DNA of 64,000 nt from Ardenticatenaceae bacterium (GTDB lineage: Bacteria > Chloroflexota > Anaerolineae > Promineifilales > Promineifilaceae), in NCBI GenBank assembly GCA_011525915.1, contig WYBM01000060.1:1-64000 (forward strand). The letters are read 5' to 3'. The notes beneath the pieces are model-generated. The model was not told the DNA's origin, searched no databases, and was given only the letters and a program-made list of their open reading frames with translations. A program made the position numbers and the translations under genes. The first letter of the stretch is position 1, and the number at the start of each line of letters is the position of its first letter. Below, in pieces: positions 25,426 to 34,321 of this stretch.

Positions 25426-26544
25426 TCATTCAAAATCGTCTATCAGCTGCCGGTAAATTTCCAGGAAGGCTTCTGTGCGAACCAGCAGGCTGTAACGGTT
25501 AACGGCCGTCGCCCGTGCCTGTCGTCGCTGCCTCTCATGCTCTTCTCTGTTGCCTAGAATATGGATGATTTGGGCGGCCAATGCGGCCGGGTCATGGGTT
25601 GGTGGGCAAGCGGCAACTTCCGGCATTAGCCCCACGGCCGTGCCCATCACCGGCAGCCCACAAGCCATGGCTTCCAACACCGAGATGCCCTGTGATTCAT
25701 GCCGGGACGTTTGCAGATATAGGTGTGCCCGCTGATATACTGCCGGCATCGCCGGATAAGGCACTTTACCCAACCATGCAATAGCCCCAGTCAAACCATG
25801 ATGGGCAGCCCACTCGCGCAGGTCGTTTGCCTGGGGGCCATTCCCTGCCAGGATGAGATGAACGGCGGGCACGGCCGTCTGCACCCGCCTTATGACCTCC
25901 AACAGCAGCTGTTGTTCCTTTACCGGCACCAACGAAGCCGCCTGAACAATGGTCGGGTGTGACCAGTCAGGCGTTGGTCCTGGTTGGAAGCGTTCACTAT
26001 CTACCCCCAAAGGGGCCAGGCGCAGCTTTTCTGCCAGAACACCACGCGCACGACACTGGTTAAGTTGGTACAGTGACCCACTGGTCACGGCCGTGGCCCA
26101 CCGCAGCGCCAGGTGAATGATTTGCCGTCTCAACCATGAACTCTGCGTACCATAATTTAGATCAGGGAAATAGACCAGTTCGCCGCCACCCACACTAGCG
26201 AGGACGGGTTTTTTAATGAAGGCGGCGGCGAGAACGGCCGTAAAAGCCGGCTCATCTACCCAAAGGGCGTGCAGCAGGTCAAACGGCCGTTGGCGGTGCG
26301 CCTGCACGATGGTCCACACCGCTTTTTGCCACAACCGCAAAGATGACACCCCCCCCTGCTGACCGCTGCCCAAAGCAATGTGCGTCAACCCGCCGAAGCG
26401 GTAAATGCCTGCCTGCGGGTAGCGCAAGCTGAACACGGTCACCTCATGACTTTGCGCCAGGCAGCAGGCCAGGTTTTGCAAAGCCGGGATGGCCCAATGG
26501 TTGGCATTATGGCTAAAGCCGGGCACAATTAGAGCAATTCTCAT
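25426..26544 (-). CDS. GT4-type glycosyltransferase
   Basis: The product is a 372-residue GT-B fold retaining glycosyltransferase. The N-terminal Rossmann half begins MRIALIVPGFSHNANHWA. The C-terminal half has the donor-binding strand PTIVQAASLVPVKEQ, LAGNGPQANDLREWA, and the E-x7-E signature in HESQGISVLEAMACGLPVMG. It transfers a sugar from a nucleotide-activated donor, probably in the cytosol at the membrane. It is convergent with the preceding radical SAM gene (11-base gap). The nucleotide sugar and acceptor cannot be predicted. Confidence 0.9.
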   Translation of the reverse strand: MRIALIVPGFSHNANHWAIPALQNLACCLAQSHEVTVFSLRYPQAGIYRFGGLTHIALGSGQQGGVSSLRLWQKAVWTIVQAHRQRPFDLLHALWVDEPAFTAVLAAAFIKKPVLASVGGGELVYFPDLNYGTQSSWLRRQIIHLALRWATAVTSGSLYQLNQCRARGVLAEKLRLAPLGVDSERFQPGPTPDWSHPTIVQAASLVPVKEQQLLLEVIRRVQTAVPAVHLILAGNGPQANDLREWAAHHGLTGAIAWLGKVPYPAMPAVYQRAHLYLQTSRHESQGISVLEAMACGLPVMGTAVGLMPEVAACPPTHDPAALAAQIIHILGNREEHERQRRQARATAVNRYSLLVRTEAFLEIYRQLIDDFE

Positions 26545-26625
26545 GATTTCTCAAGGCAGTTGCCAGTGGCATATTCCCTCCACGTTGTGCAATAGCCTGC
26601 CTTGCCTTTAAGGTACCATTTTGTT

Positions 26626-27291
26626 ATGCCTACAAGTCATTTATATCAAATATCAGACATTATCGAAATCATCTTTCTCACCCAGCCAAAATCGGTATTG
26701 GATGTGGGCGTTGGTTTTGGAAAGTACGGAATGTTGGCCCGTGAATACCTGGAATTATGGGACGGCCGTAACCAGTATAATGACTGGCAATATCGTATCG
26801 ATGGCATTGAAGCCTATCCCCAATATATCTCACCCATTCACGACTATGTCTATGACCACATTTACATTGGGGATGCTGTAGAAATTATTCCTGCCCTGAC
26901 AATACAATATGACCTGATTTTAATGGTGGATGTATTAGAGCATTTTACCCGCGACAATGGCGAAGCCATCTTGCGTGCCTGTCGGGAAAAAAGCAAAAAC
27001 ACCCTCATCAGTACCCCTGCGAAAGTTTATTCACAGGAAGGATTTGAAAACCCCTATCAACGACATCTGTCACAATGGACCAAAGATGATTTCAGACAAT
27101 TTACGCCAAAGTGCTTTGTACCCAGTCCCATTTCTCTCATCTGTTTTTGGGGGTCAGAAAGCGAAGTGGTGTGCACCCATTTTAACAGCACCAAACAACG
27201 CATTAAACGAAATTTTCCGTTTTTGTATCACCCATTGCAGCTTGTGAAAAGACGGTTGCACAATCATCTTAATCTCAAATCATCTATCTGA
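26626..27291 (+). CDS. SAM-dependent methyltransferase (copy A of a paralogous pair)
   Basis: The product is a 221-residue class I methyltransferase. The SAM motif SVLDVGVGFGKYGMLAREYLEL lies at residues 24-45, and the post-motif region has LILMVDVLEHFTR. A closely related protein is encoded at 28841-29488, sharing MPTSH at the N-terminus, the VGVGFGKYG motif, YDHIYIGDA and LISTPA/K-x-F/Y. The in-frame TTG at 26602 is rejected: the ATG at 26626 aligns with the paralogue's start. The 3' end overlaps the convergent membrane glycosyltransferase by 12 bases. The target is likely a saccharide or lipid intermediate. Confidence 0.82.
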   Translation: MPTSHLYQISDIIEIIFLTQPKSVLDVGVGFGKYGMLAREYLELWDGRNQYNDWQYRIDGIEAYPQYISPIHDYVYDHIYIGDAVEIIPALTIQYDLILMVDVLEHFTRDNGEAILRACREKSKNTLISTPAKVYSQEGFENPYQRHLSQWTKDDFRQFTPKCFVPSPISLICFWGSESEVVCTHFNSTKQRIKRNFPFLYHPLQLVKRRLHNHLNLKSSI

Positions 27292-28794
27292 ACCGGGCTC
27301 AGTTTGTGAAAAGTTTTTTTCAGCGACGGGCAGAACCTGATATAACACGAAAGGACCATACCGGCTAACTTCCCTTAACCGGGTGTTAATTTGTAACCAG
27401 TTGAAATTCTGCCCCCCTTTTCTTTCTACACGCCGGCTTTGCATATCTTCCGGATCAAGCAGCAGGTATACGGCCGTGTCTGACCCTGTAAGGATCTGTA
27501 AATCAGCCTCTTCTAGCACAAATAATTCTTGGACATCAACATCTGTATAATGTCGTGCCGTCGCCGTCAGGCCAAATGCCAGCAGACGCGCATCTGCAGG
27601 CATTTCGTCTGCTATCGCGCGCACAATTTGCTTATGACTGTTTGCCCAGGCAGTAAAGCGCCCCACATCACGCACAGCCCAGGCGGTACTGCCTACCAGA
27701 GCAAGTAGACAGTATATTACCAACGCAGAACGCCAGCGGGCAGATAGCTGCTCCCATGTCCAGTCGAACCCCAGACCTACCAACACCAGTAACGGCGGGA
27801 AAAAGGAGAGGGGAAAGCGCCAGTTTTGCCAGGCGATCCCAGCCAGAAACAGGTAAACGGTAAGCGGCCAACCTAGCAACAACCCCACCGCTGCCCGTGG
27901 CTGCCGCCTGATTGCCCACAAACCACCGAGGAGAAAGGGGGCAAACAAGGGAAAAATGTAAGCTGGATGGGCCAGGGGCATCAGGTAATACAAGCCAGTG
28001 GGGTGCTCATAATAAAACACGCCATCACTATTCTGGGTCACCTGACGCAGGGCATTGAGCGGTTGCCAGCGTACCACCTGTAAATCGATGATGTGGGATG
28101 GCTCACCCGGCGCATCACCTAGAAACTGGGCGCCAACAATGATAACACCAATGAGCACGGCTGTGCTCCCAGCAGCCATCACTTGCCGCCAACCAATCCG
28201 CTGCTCGCGGCAGGCCAACAAGCTGCTGACCCCCCAGGGAACGAGCAGCAGGCCATATGCCCACCGGGTAAGGACAGCCAGCGCCAGTGTCACGGCCGTA
28301 ACCACCAGCCACCGCATCTGCCATCGCTGACAATAGAGCAGCAAACATAACGCCGACAATGTAGCCCAAAACAACCCAACTACATCAGACATCACTAACA
28401 GGCTAGAGAGCAACAATTGGGCGGCCACGGCCACCAACAAGCCGGCTGCTAATCCGCCCCGCCATGCGCCTGGTCGGTAAGCAAGGACCAGCCAGTAAAC
28501 CAGAGGGGCAATGGCCGCCCCGGCCACCAGGTTCACCAACTGTCCAGCAATGGGCTGCGTCCCCGCCAGTCCCATTATCAGCGCCATAAAAAGGGGAAAG
28601 CCAATGGGCCAGAAAAAAGGCGGTGGCGGCTCACCCATCAACAGCGCCTGTCGCAGTGCCAAAGCGTATTGATAATAGGCAAAAGCGTCTTGCCCGTAAA
28701 GGCCATCAAATTGCGTCAGGTATGCGGCGATCAGCCGCACAGTAAGGGAGATGAAAAACAGGGCCAGCGAAATAGCGTATGCCATACGATACAT
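27280..28794 (-). CDS. GT-C membrane glycosyltransferase (GT39/ArnT-like)
   Basis: The product is a 504-residue polytopic protein with about eleven hydrophobic helices. The first periplasmic loop contains FDGLYGQDAFAYY, where the acidic residue is the expected catalytic or metal-binding position of the GT39/ArnT/PMT superfamily. The C-terminal 120 residues form a soluble extracytoplasmic domain. It should use a polyprenyl-phosphate-linked sugar as donor on the outer membrane face. It is inserted in opposite orientation between two paralogous methyltransferase genes. The start is at 28794 or 28785; neither has a clear ribosome-binding site. Confidence 0.85.
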   Translation of the reverse strand: MYRMAYAISLALFFISLTVRLIAAYLTQFDGLYGQDAFAYYQYALALRQALLMGEPPPPFFWPIGFPLFMALIMGLAGTQPIAGQLVNLVAGAAIAPLVYWLVLAYRPGAWRGGLAAGLLVAVAAQLLLSSLLVMSDVVGLFWATLSALCLLLYCQRWQMRWLVVTAVTLALAVLTRWAYGLLLVPWGVSSLLACREQRIGWRQVMAAGSTAVLIGVIIVGAQFLGDAPGEPSHIIDLQVVRWQPLNALRQVTQNSDGVFYYEHPTGLYYLMPLAHPAYIFPLFAPFLLGGLWAIRRQPRAAVGLLLGWPLTVYLFLAGIAWQNWRFPLSFFPPLLVLVGLGFDWTWEQLSARWRSALVIYCLLALVGSTAWAVRDVGRFTAWANSHKQIVRAIADEMPADARLLAFGLTATARHYTDVDVQELFVLEEADLQILTGSDTAVYLLLDPEDMQSRRVERKGGQNFNWLQINTRLREVSRYGPFVLYQVLPVAEKNFSQTEPGSDR

Positions 28795-28840
28795 AAGGTT
28801 ATAGTACTATATCGGCTGATTTTGTGGTACAGTCTGGCCC

Positions 28841-29488
28841 ATGCCCACAAGTCATCGGCGTCAGCTAAACGAGATTGTTGAGCTTATTATCTTGCTGAAT
28901 CCCCAAAGCATTTTGGACGTAGGCGTGGGCTTCGGCAAGTATGGTGTGCTGGCCCGTGAATACCTGGAACTGCTGGACGGCCGTAAACAATACCATGACT
29001 GGCAGCGACGTATTGAGGGAGTTGAGGCATTCGCCGGGTATATTACACCCCTACATCATTTTATTTACGACCATTTATACATCGGGGATGCTGCCGAAGT
29101 ATTAGCTGACCTAACGTCATCTTATGACCTGATTTTGATGATTGATGTGATAGAACACTTTACGCCAGAACGGGGCGCGGCCGTTTTGCAGGCATGTTTG
29201 CAAATAGGCCGTAATGTTCTCATCAGCACCCCTAAACAGTTCTTTAACCAGGAAGGTTTTGATAATCCCTATGAGCAACATCGCTCCCACTGGCAGCAAA
29301 CAGATTTGGCCGCTTTTAGCCCCCACTGTTTTATACCTAATGATTTTTCCTTAATTTGTTTACTGGGCAGTGACACCACCCTTGTCCGGCAAACGATACG
29401 ACATCCCCGCCGGCGTATCAGCCAATCCTTACCGTTTTTAAAACGGCCGTATCACACCATGAAAAAACTGTTTTTATATTCTCGATGA
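28841..29488 (+). CDS. SAM-dependent methyltransferase (copy B of a paralogous pair)
   Basis: The product is a 215-residue class I methyltransferase with SILDVGVGFGKYGVLAREYLEL near residues 24-45 and LILMIDVIEHFTPERG near 105. It closely resembles the protein at 26626-27291. The two genes flank a membrane glycosyltransferase on the opposite strand, as if a duplicated gene were split by an inserted or inverted one. Its stop overlaps the start of the next gene in an ATGA arrangement, so the two are translationally coupled. Confidence 0.85.
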   Translation: MPTSHRRQLNEIVELIILLNPQSILDVGVGFGKYGVLAREYLELLDGRKQYHDWQRRIEGVEAFAGYITPLHHFIYDHLYIGDAAEVLADLTSSYDLILMIDVIEHFTPERGAAVLQACLQIGRNVLISTPKQFFNQEGFDNPYEQHRSHWQQTDLAAFSPHCFIPNDFSLICLLGSDTTLVRQTIRHPRRRISQSLPFLKRPYHTMKKLFLYSR

Positions 29489-30405
29489 ACGACTTTGCCT
29501 TTGCCTGTCCCCGTTGCCAGGGGCCATTAACCGCCATCGATGCTGCGTCTTACCATTGTTCTGAAGATAGCCTGAGCTTCGCCTGTAAAGCGGCTATCTG
29601 GCGCTTTTTGTTGCCAGAAAGAGCCGCTTACTTTCAGCAGTTTATCCACGAGTATGAAACGGTGCGCCTGGCAGAAGGCTGGGGCAGCCAGCAGCCAGCG
29701 TATTATCGCGCCTTACCCTTTGTGGCTAACGGCCGTCACCGGAACATCTGGCACATGCGGGCGTGCAGTTATAACGCCTTAAGGTTGCATGTTGTGGAAC
29801 CCATGACGGAGGCCCGCGGCCGACCATTACGTATTCTAGACATAGGCGCGGGCAACGGCTGGTTGGCTTACCGGCTGGCCCTGACCGGGCATCAGGTGGC
29901 TGCCGTTGATTTGCTTACAAACGCGGCTGATGGTCTAGGCGCACAGGTGTTTTATGACGTGGCGTTTGCAGCTGTGCAGGCCGAATTTGACCGCCTGCCT
30001 TTTGCCCCTACCCAAGTCGATTTACTCATCTTTAACGGTGCTTTTCATTATGCGACCAGTTATAAAGGCAGTTTGCAAGAAGCGCTAAGAGTGCTGCTGC
30101 CAGACGGCCGTGTGGTTATTATGGATTCACCTGTTTATCGAGACGCACGCAGCGGCCAGCAGATGGTGCAGGAGCGCCAACAACAGTTTCAAGATTTGTA
30201 TGGCTTTCGCGGTGATGCTTTGCCCAACGAGAATTACCTTACATTTGACCGACTGGCACAATTGGCAGAAAGTGCTGGTGTACGCTGGCATTGGGTAAAG
30301 CCAACTTACGGCTGGCGTTGGGCTATGCGGCCGTGGCTGGCACGACTGCGCGGCCACCGCGAACCGGCCACATTTTTTCTCATGGTGGGGCAACAAACCA
30401 GATAA
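29485..30405 (+). CDS. Methyltransferase with N-terminal zinc-ribbon-like segment
   Basis: The product is a 306-residue protein. The first 45 residues hold CPRC, then two more cysteines (YHC and FAC), resembling a Trm112-like zinc ribbon. A class I methyltransferase domain follows, with ILDIGAGNGWLAYRLALTGHQVAAVD near residues 113-138 and a YGWRW-rich tail. A protein with the same organisation is encoded at 33395-34276. It overlaps the previous gene by 4 bases and ends one base before the next. A glycan or lipid O- or N-methyltransferase role is inferred. Confidence 0.82.
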   Translation: MNDFAFACPRCQGPLTAIDAASYHCSEDSLSFACKAAIWRFLLPERAAYFQQFIHEYETVRLAEGWGSQQPAYYRALPFVANGRHRNIWHMRACSYNALRLHVVEPMTEARGRPLRILDIGAGNGWLAYRLALTGHQVAAVDLLTNAADGLGAQVFYDVAFAAVQAEFDRLPFAPTQVDLLIFNGAFHYATSYKGSLQEALRVLLPDGRVVIMDSPVYRDARSGQQMVQERQQQFQDLYGFRGDALPNENYLTFDRLAQLAESAGVRWHWVKPTYGWRWAMRPWLARLRGHREPATFFLMVGQQTR

Positions 30406-30406
30406 T

Positions 30407-31081
30407 ATGAATCTCCAACGTACCGTTTGGCGACAGTGGCTTAAACTACGCTTCCACCTGTTTCAACGCCATCGCTTTAACCGGCTGGTGTTGGAATCGG
30501 TGGCTGGACGACCGTTTCTGATTCTCCCTGAAGTGTTTAACCCCACCCTTTTTCTGACCAGCGATTTTATGGTTGCGGCTTTCACTGAGCAGTTGATACC
30601 TTCTGGTTCACGGGTACTGGATATGGGCACGGGGTCAGGGGTAGGGGCGGTGTTTGCCGCCCAATGGGCTGCCCAGGTGGTAGCTATAGATATCAACCCG
30701 GCAGCCGCGCGCAGTGCCCGCATCAATGTCCTTCTTAATCAAGTAGACGATTGTGTGGAAGTACGTGAAGGGGATTTATTTACGACAGTGCCTGGCGAAA
30801 GATTTGACGTCATCCTATTTAACCCTCCCTACTTTTCTGGTGAACCCCAAAACACGTTGGATCGTGCCTTTCGTGCCAATGACGTCCTTACGCGCTTCGC
30901 CGCACAAGTTGGCGATCATCTCAATCCAGGTGGTCGCGTACTGTTGTTATTATCATCGGAAACGGCCATCGATAACATCCTGCGCCTGTTTCAAGATCAA
31001 GGCTTTGCCTACCAGGCGGTAGAGCAGCGCCATCTCATCAGTGAGACAGTATGGCTATACTGTCTACTCCCATCAACATGA
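30407..31081 (+). CDS. HemK/RsmC-like methyltransferase
   Basis: The product is a 224-residue methyltransferase with SAM motif VLDMGTGSGVGAVFAAQWA near residue 72 and the catalytic motif FNPPYFSG near 140. The NPPY tetrad is typical of enzymes that methylate exocyclic amino or amide nitrogens (HemK/PrmC, RsmC, 'MTS' family). PrmC proper has an N-terminal helical domain that is missing here, so a release-factor role is unlikely. Its stop overlaps the start of a truncated glycosyltransferase reading frame. The neighbours suggest a small-molecule or glycan target. Confidence 0.82.
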   Translation: MNLQRTVWRQWLKLRFHLFQRHRFNRLVLESVAGRPFLILPEVFNPTLFLTSDFMVAAFTEQLIPSGSRVLDMGTGSGVGAVFAAQWAAQVVAIDINPAAARSARINVLLNQVDDCVEVREGDLFTTVPGERFDVILFNPPYFSGEPQNTLDRAFRANDVLTRFAAQVGDHLNPGGRVLLLLSSETAIDNILRLFQDQGFAYQAVEQRHLISETVWLYCLLPST

Positions 31082-31248
31082 CCTCTGATGATATGCCTGG
31101 ACTTAGGCTATCTAAAAAGATATCCCCTTTGTTTATGCTGCTTCTTTTTTGGTGGGTATCTTTGACCCGCCTTGATCGCTGGCCAACCTTACACAATGAT
31201 GAAGTTTTGATTCTGAGATATTGTCAAATGTTGTGGATCGTGGCTTAA
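31078..31248 (+). pseudogene. Truncated GT-C glycosyltransferase remnant
   Basis: The 56-codon frame has an N-terminal hydrophobic helix followed by RLDRWPTLHNDEVLIL. This matches in layout the first helix and the acidic first loop of the intact enzyme at 35629-37194 (LHHLDSVPQVYEDEPWL). It stops at a TAA after only one membrane helix, and no continuation of the family is visible before the flippase gene at 31364. The start overlaps the preceding methyltransferase stop, as an intact gene in this run would. I read it as the 5' remnant of a deleted membrane glycosyltransferase gene. Confidence 0.55.
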
Positions 31249-31313
31249 ACAAAGGCAGCGTCCTCGTGAACATTAACAATGCCACATGAGCGCGGGGCAC
31301 ACATACCCCAAGG

Positions 31314-31335
31314 CAGAAACAAGTTATTGTTTCTG
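31314..31335. other. 9-bp hairpin between the GT remnant and the flippase
   Basis: CAGAAACAA and its complement TTGTTTCTG surround a GTTA loop. No T-run follows. It marks the 115-base non-coding scar after the broken glycosyltransferase and could be a weak terminator or a repeat end. Confidence 0.35.
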
Positions 31336-31363
31336 AGGACAATCCGACAGCACCTGTCACATT

Positions 31364-32596
31364 ATGAAAATGTTTATTACAATTACCGTCATGATTCGTC
31401 TGGCTCAATGGCAGCAAATAAGGCAGCAGCCTCTATGGCTTAAATGGGAGCGGCGGGTCCGGTTGATGACTGCGAGCACTATGAACAACCTGCTGCCAAC
31501 ACTATTTGCCCCTCTGCTATCACTATTAGTGATCAGGCAAACTTCAGCTACACTATGGGGCACATTTGTGGGCGTGTTGATTACCGTGCAGCTTGGGGCA
31601 CACATTGTCGCCTGGGGCAACCATGAATACCTGCTGCGCGACTTCAGTCGTAATCCAGCGTCCATAGCCCGCCTGTGGCAGACAAACGTGCAGACCAGAA
31701 TGATGTTATTCGCCTTGGTGGCATTGGTGACTGCCTTGCTCTATCCCGAAATAGCGGGGTGGGTAATCTTGTGGGGTGCCGCCCTGATTTTGCACCAATC
31801 TTGCGCCGTTCTGATCACGTATAAAAAAGTGTTTATTTTCTCGGCTGCCGTCGAATCAATTGGGCTAGTTGCTATGATCGCAGCCGTGTTTACCTGGGGG
31901 CCACAGATAACACCTAACCAATTAGTGACACTGTTTGCGCTGGTAACTCTGGCTAAAGCTGCCATTTTGTTAATCCGGTTTCGGGCCTATACATGGGGTG
32001 AATACAGCCGTTTTGATCTCCGTTATTTTATGCTGGCCTTCCCCTTCTTCCTATTGGGGTTTAGCGGCATGCTCAATTCCCGGATCGATCTGTATGTGGT
32101 CCACTCTTATTTACCGCCGGCAGATGTGGGCCAATATCAGGTTTTCACAAGCTACTTGTTATATATACAATCACTGTCTGCCTTCATTTTGCTCCCGTTC
32201 GTGAAGAGTATCTACCGATTACAATATGCGGCTATCCGCAAAATTTCATTCTTTCTATTTGGACTGGGGCTACTGATTGTGCCCCCAGCTATGCTAGTTT
32301 TGTTTCTTTTGCTGACAACACTATACCGTATTCACATGCCCCCCGCTTTCTTCCTCCTCGGCGGCCTGACCGTGCTGCCAATCTTTTATTTTTTGCCAAC
32401 CATTTATGGCCTGTACAAAGCAGAGCGACAGACAAGGGTTATCTGGATTAACCTCTTGGGTAGTTTGTTGACTCTGCTACTGAATTTGGCTTTTTTGCCG
32501 CGCTTAGGGCTGTTGGGGGCTGTGCTAGCAACGGTAACGGTGGAATGGATCATTTTGCTCATCTACGTTCGGGAAGCTAAGGTTTATTTCACATGA
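31364..32596 (+). CDS. Wzx-like polysaccharide flippase
   Basis: The product is a 410-residue polytopic protein of the MVF/PST (Wzx, MATE-like) class with about twelve helices in two bundles. Basic residues concentrate in cytosolic loops. Typical features are an N-terminal LLPTLFAPLLSLLVIRQTS segment with an arginine in the first helix pair, and repeated helix pairs with short loops. It should move lipid-linked oligosaccharide across the membrane, supplying the outward-facing GT-C enzymes. It may start at 31364 or at the ATG at 31391. The next gene overlaps its 3' end by 4 bases. The gene carries no ACGGCCGT octamer. Confidence 0.82.
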   Translation: MKMFITITVMIRLAQWQQIRQQPLWLKWERRVRLMTASTMNNLLPTLFAPLLSLLVIRQTSATLWGTFVGVLITVQLGAHIVAWGNHEYLLRDFSRNPASIARLWQTNVQTRMMLFALVALVTALLYPEIAGWVILWGAALILHQSCAVLITYKKVFIFSAAVESIGLVAMIAAVFTWGPQITPNQLVTLFALVTLAKAAILLIRFRAYTWGEYSRFDLRYFMLAFPFFLLGFSGMLNSRIDLYVVHSYLPPADVGQYQVFTSYLLYIQSLSAFILLPFVKSIYRLQYAAIRKISFFLFGLGLLIVPPAMLVLFLLLTTLYRIHMPPAFFLLGGLTVLPIFYFLPTIYGLYKAERQTRVIWINLLGSLLTLLLNLAFLPRLGLLGAVLATVTVEWIILLIYVREAKVYFT

Positions 32597-33405
32597 GACC
32601 ACATTACCTGGAACATCTAGCAGATCTGGGGGTTGCCTATTTACACCCGTTAGAACGTGCTGCAACATGGGCTTTGATCTCGGCCTTAGATTTACGAACC
32701 GGGCAGCATGTCCTGGAAGTGGGTTGTGGCACTGGCGGGACGATGGCGCTGGTGGCCGCACACACGGCCGTATCCATAGACGGCATCGATCCCTTGCCAA
32801 TAATGTGCCGTCAAGCACAGCAACGGCTACGAGGGGCCACGTACAAGGCACAAACCGCTCTCTATCAGGCCAGTGGCCTCGCCTTACCGTTTCCGGCCCG
32901 TTTTTATGACCGTGTTTATACTGAATCAGTGCTAGGGTTTCAAAACGTCACTGGGGCCGAGATTATGCTGCGACAAATCTATCGTAGTTTAAAGCCCAAT
33001 GGCCTGTATGTCGCCAACGAAGCTATCTGGAAGCCTTATGTAACTTCAGCACAGGCGGCTGCCATTTATGCCCGTTGTATGACCGATTTTGGCATCAGTC
33101 AGGCTTCCGAACAGGCCTGGTCATTACAAGATTGGCTGGCCGCCATGCAAACGGCCGGGTTTCACGTAAAAACTGCACGCCGGTTAGAAGATGTCGTGGC
33201 CAAATCCGAAGCAGACACAAACATCCGCGCCAAGCAGGGCTTGTTTGCTGCACCGGAGGTTAACTGGCTACGTCGGAGGCTCCATTTTACACCGCGTCGG
33301 GCCTGGCGCCGCTGGCAGTACCGCCAGCGGTTGCGCCAGCACAGAGCGGATGGTCAACTGATTGAAAGCTATCTTTTTGTCCTAAGCAAACCAGATGATT
33401 ACTGA
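32593..33405 (+). CDS. SAM-dependent methyltransferase (Methyltransf_11 type)
   Basis: The product is a 270-residue class I methyltransferase: VLEVGCGTGGTMALVAAH near residue 37, GIDPLPIMCRQAQQRL, and ALPFPARFYDRVYTESVLGFQN around the post-motif II region. The C-terminal part is rich in Arg and Trp (RRAWRRWQYRQRLRQH), suggesting association with an acidic or membrane surface. It starts inside the flippase stop (ATGA overlap), and its 3' end overlaps the next gene by 11 bases, so the run is tightly coupled. Confidence 0.85.
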   Translation: MRPHYLEHLADLGVAYLHPLERAATWALISALDLRTGQHVLEVGCGTGGTMALVAAHTAVSIDGIDPLPIMCRQAQQRLRGATYKAQTALYQASGLALPFPARFYDRVYTESVLGFQNVTGAEIMLRQIYRSLKPNGLYVANEAIWKPYVTSAQAAAIYARCMTDFGISQASEQAWSLQDWLAAMQTAGFHVKTARRLEDVVAKSEADTNIRAKQGLFAAPEVNWLRRRLHFTPRRAWRRWQYRQRLRQHRADGQLIESYLFVLSKPDDY

Positions 33406-34276
33406 CATAGACTTATGCTGCCCCACTTGCCATCAACCACTTGAAGCCTTGCACTCAGATAGGTCGCTTCGCTGTCTCAATGCCCATCACTTTCACAAGG
33501 AATCGGAAGTGCTAGTATTATTGGATGCTGCTTTCCGTCAAGAGCTAGCTGCTTTTCTCATAGGCTTTGAATCATTGCGTCAGCAAGAGGAAAAACGTTT
33601 GTTGGACACGGCCATCTATGAATTTCTCCCATGCGCGCCTCAGCTACAAAACAACCCGGAATGGCGGATGCGTTGTTATGATCTGGCCATCGTCACCAAG
33701 CTGCTGGCTGGGCGCAAAGCTCAGAATATATTAGAAATAGGCGCCTGGAATGGCTGGTTAAGCAACCGGCTTGCCAAGATGGGGCATCACGTTATAGCCA
33801 TTGATTACTTTACCGACGCATATGACGGCCTGGCGGCAAAAAAACATTACCATATGAATTGGCAAGCCATCCAGATGGACCTGACAGACCTATCGGTACT
33901 GAGTTGCCAATTTGACGTGATCATCGTGAACCGCTGCCTCCCATTCTTTGCCAACCCGGTTGCTTATGCCCTGGCTGTCAAAGAGAAGGTAACCCTAGAT
34001 GGTTTGTTACTACTGACAGGGTTGAGTTTTTTTCAAAACCCGGCCACCAAAGCGGCCAGTGTCGCTTACAATCGGGCCTATTTGCAAACCCATGGGCTGG
34101 ATCATTTCCGGCCTCTGAAAGGGTATCTGGACTTCACTGACAAGGCCCGCTTGGAAGCGGCAAAAATACAGTTACGGCCGTATCCCCAGCTTTGGCGCGC
34201 CAACTTAAAATCGTGGTTTAAGCAGAGCGCCCCTCGTTACTTTTATGGTGTTTATCCTGGTGATTGGACTCGTTGA
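33395..34276 (+). CDS. Methyltransferase with N-terminal zinc-ribbon-like segment (second copy)
   Basis: The product is a 293-residue protein. Residues 1-40 include LCCPTCHQPLEAL and a later C/H pair, a Trm112-like ribbon. The class I methyltransferase domain has NILEIGAWNGWLSNRLAKMGHHVIAIDYF. The order of parts and the 'GAxNGWL' SAM loop match the protein at 29485-30405, so the two are paralogues. It lies between a methyltransferase and a GT87 enzyme in the same direction. Methylation of a saccharide intermediate is inferred. Confidence 0.82.
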   Translation: MITDIDLCCPTCHQPLEALHSDRSLRCLNAHHFHKESEVLVLLDAAFRQELAAFLIGFESLRQQEEKRLLDTAIYEFLPCAPQLQNNPEWRMRCYDLAIVTKLLAGRKAQNILEIGAWNGWLSNRLAKMGHHVIAIDYFTDAYDGLAAKKHYHMNWQAIQMDLTDLSVLSCQFDVIIVNRCLPFFANPVAYALAVKEKVTLDGLLLLTGLSFFQNPATKAASVAYNRAYLQTHGLDHFRPLKGYLDFTDKARLEAAKIQLRPYPQLWRANLKSWFKQSAPRYFYGVYPGDWTR

Positions 34277-34321
34277 TTTTAAATACTAACAAAACCAATC
34301 TAGCATAGAGGTAGATGTTCT

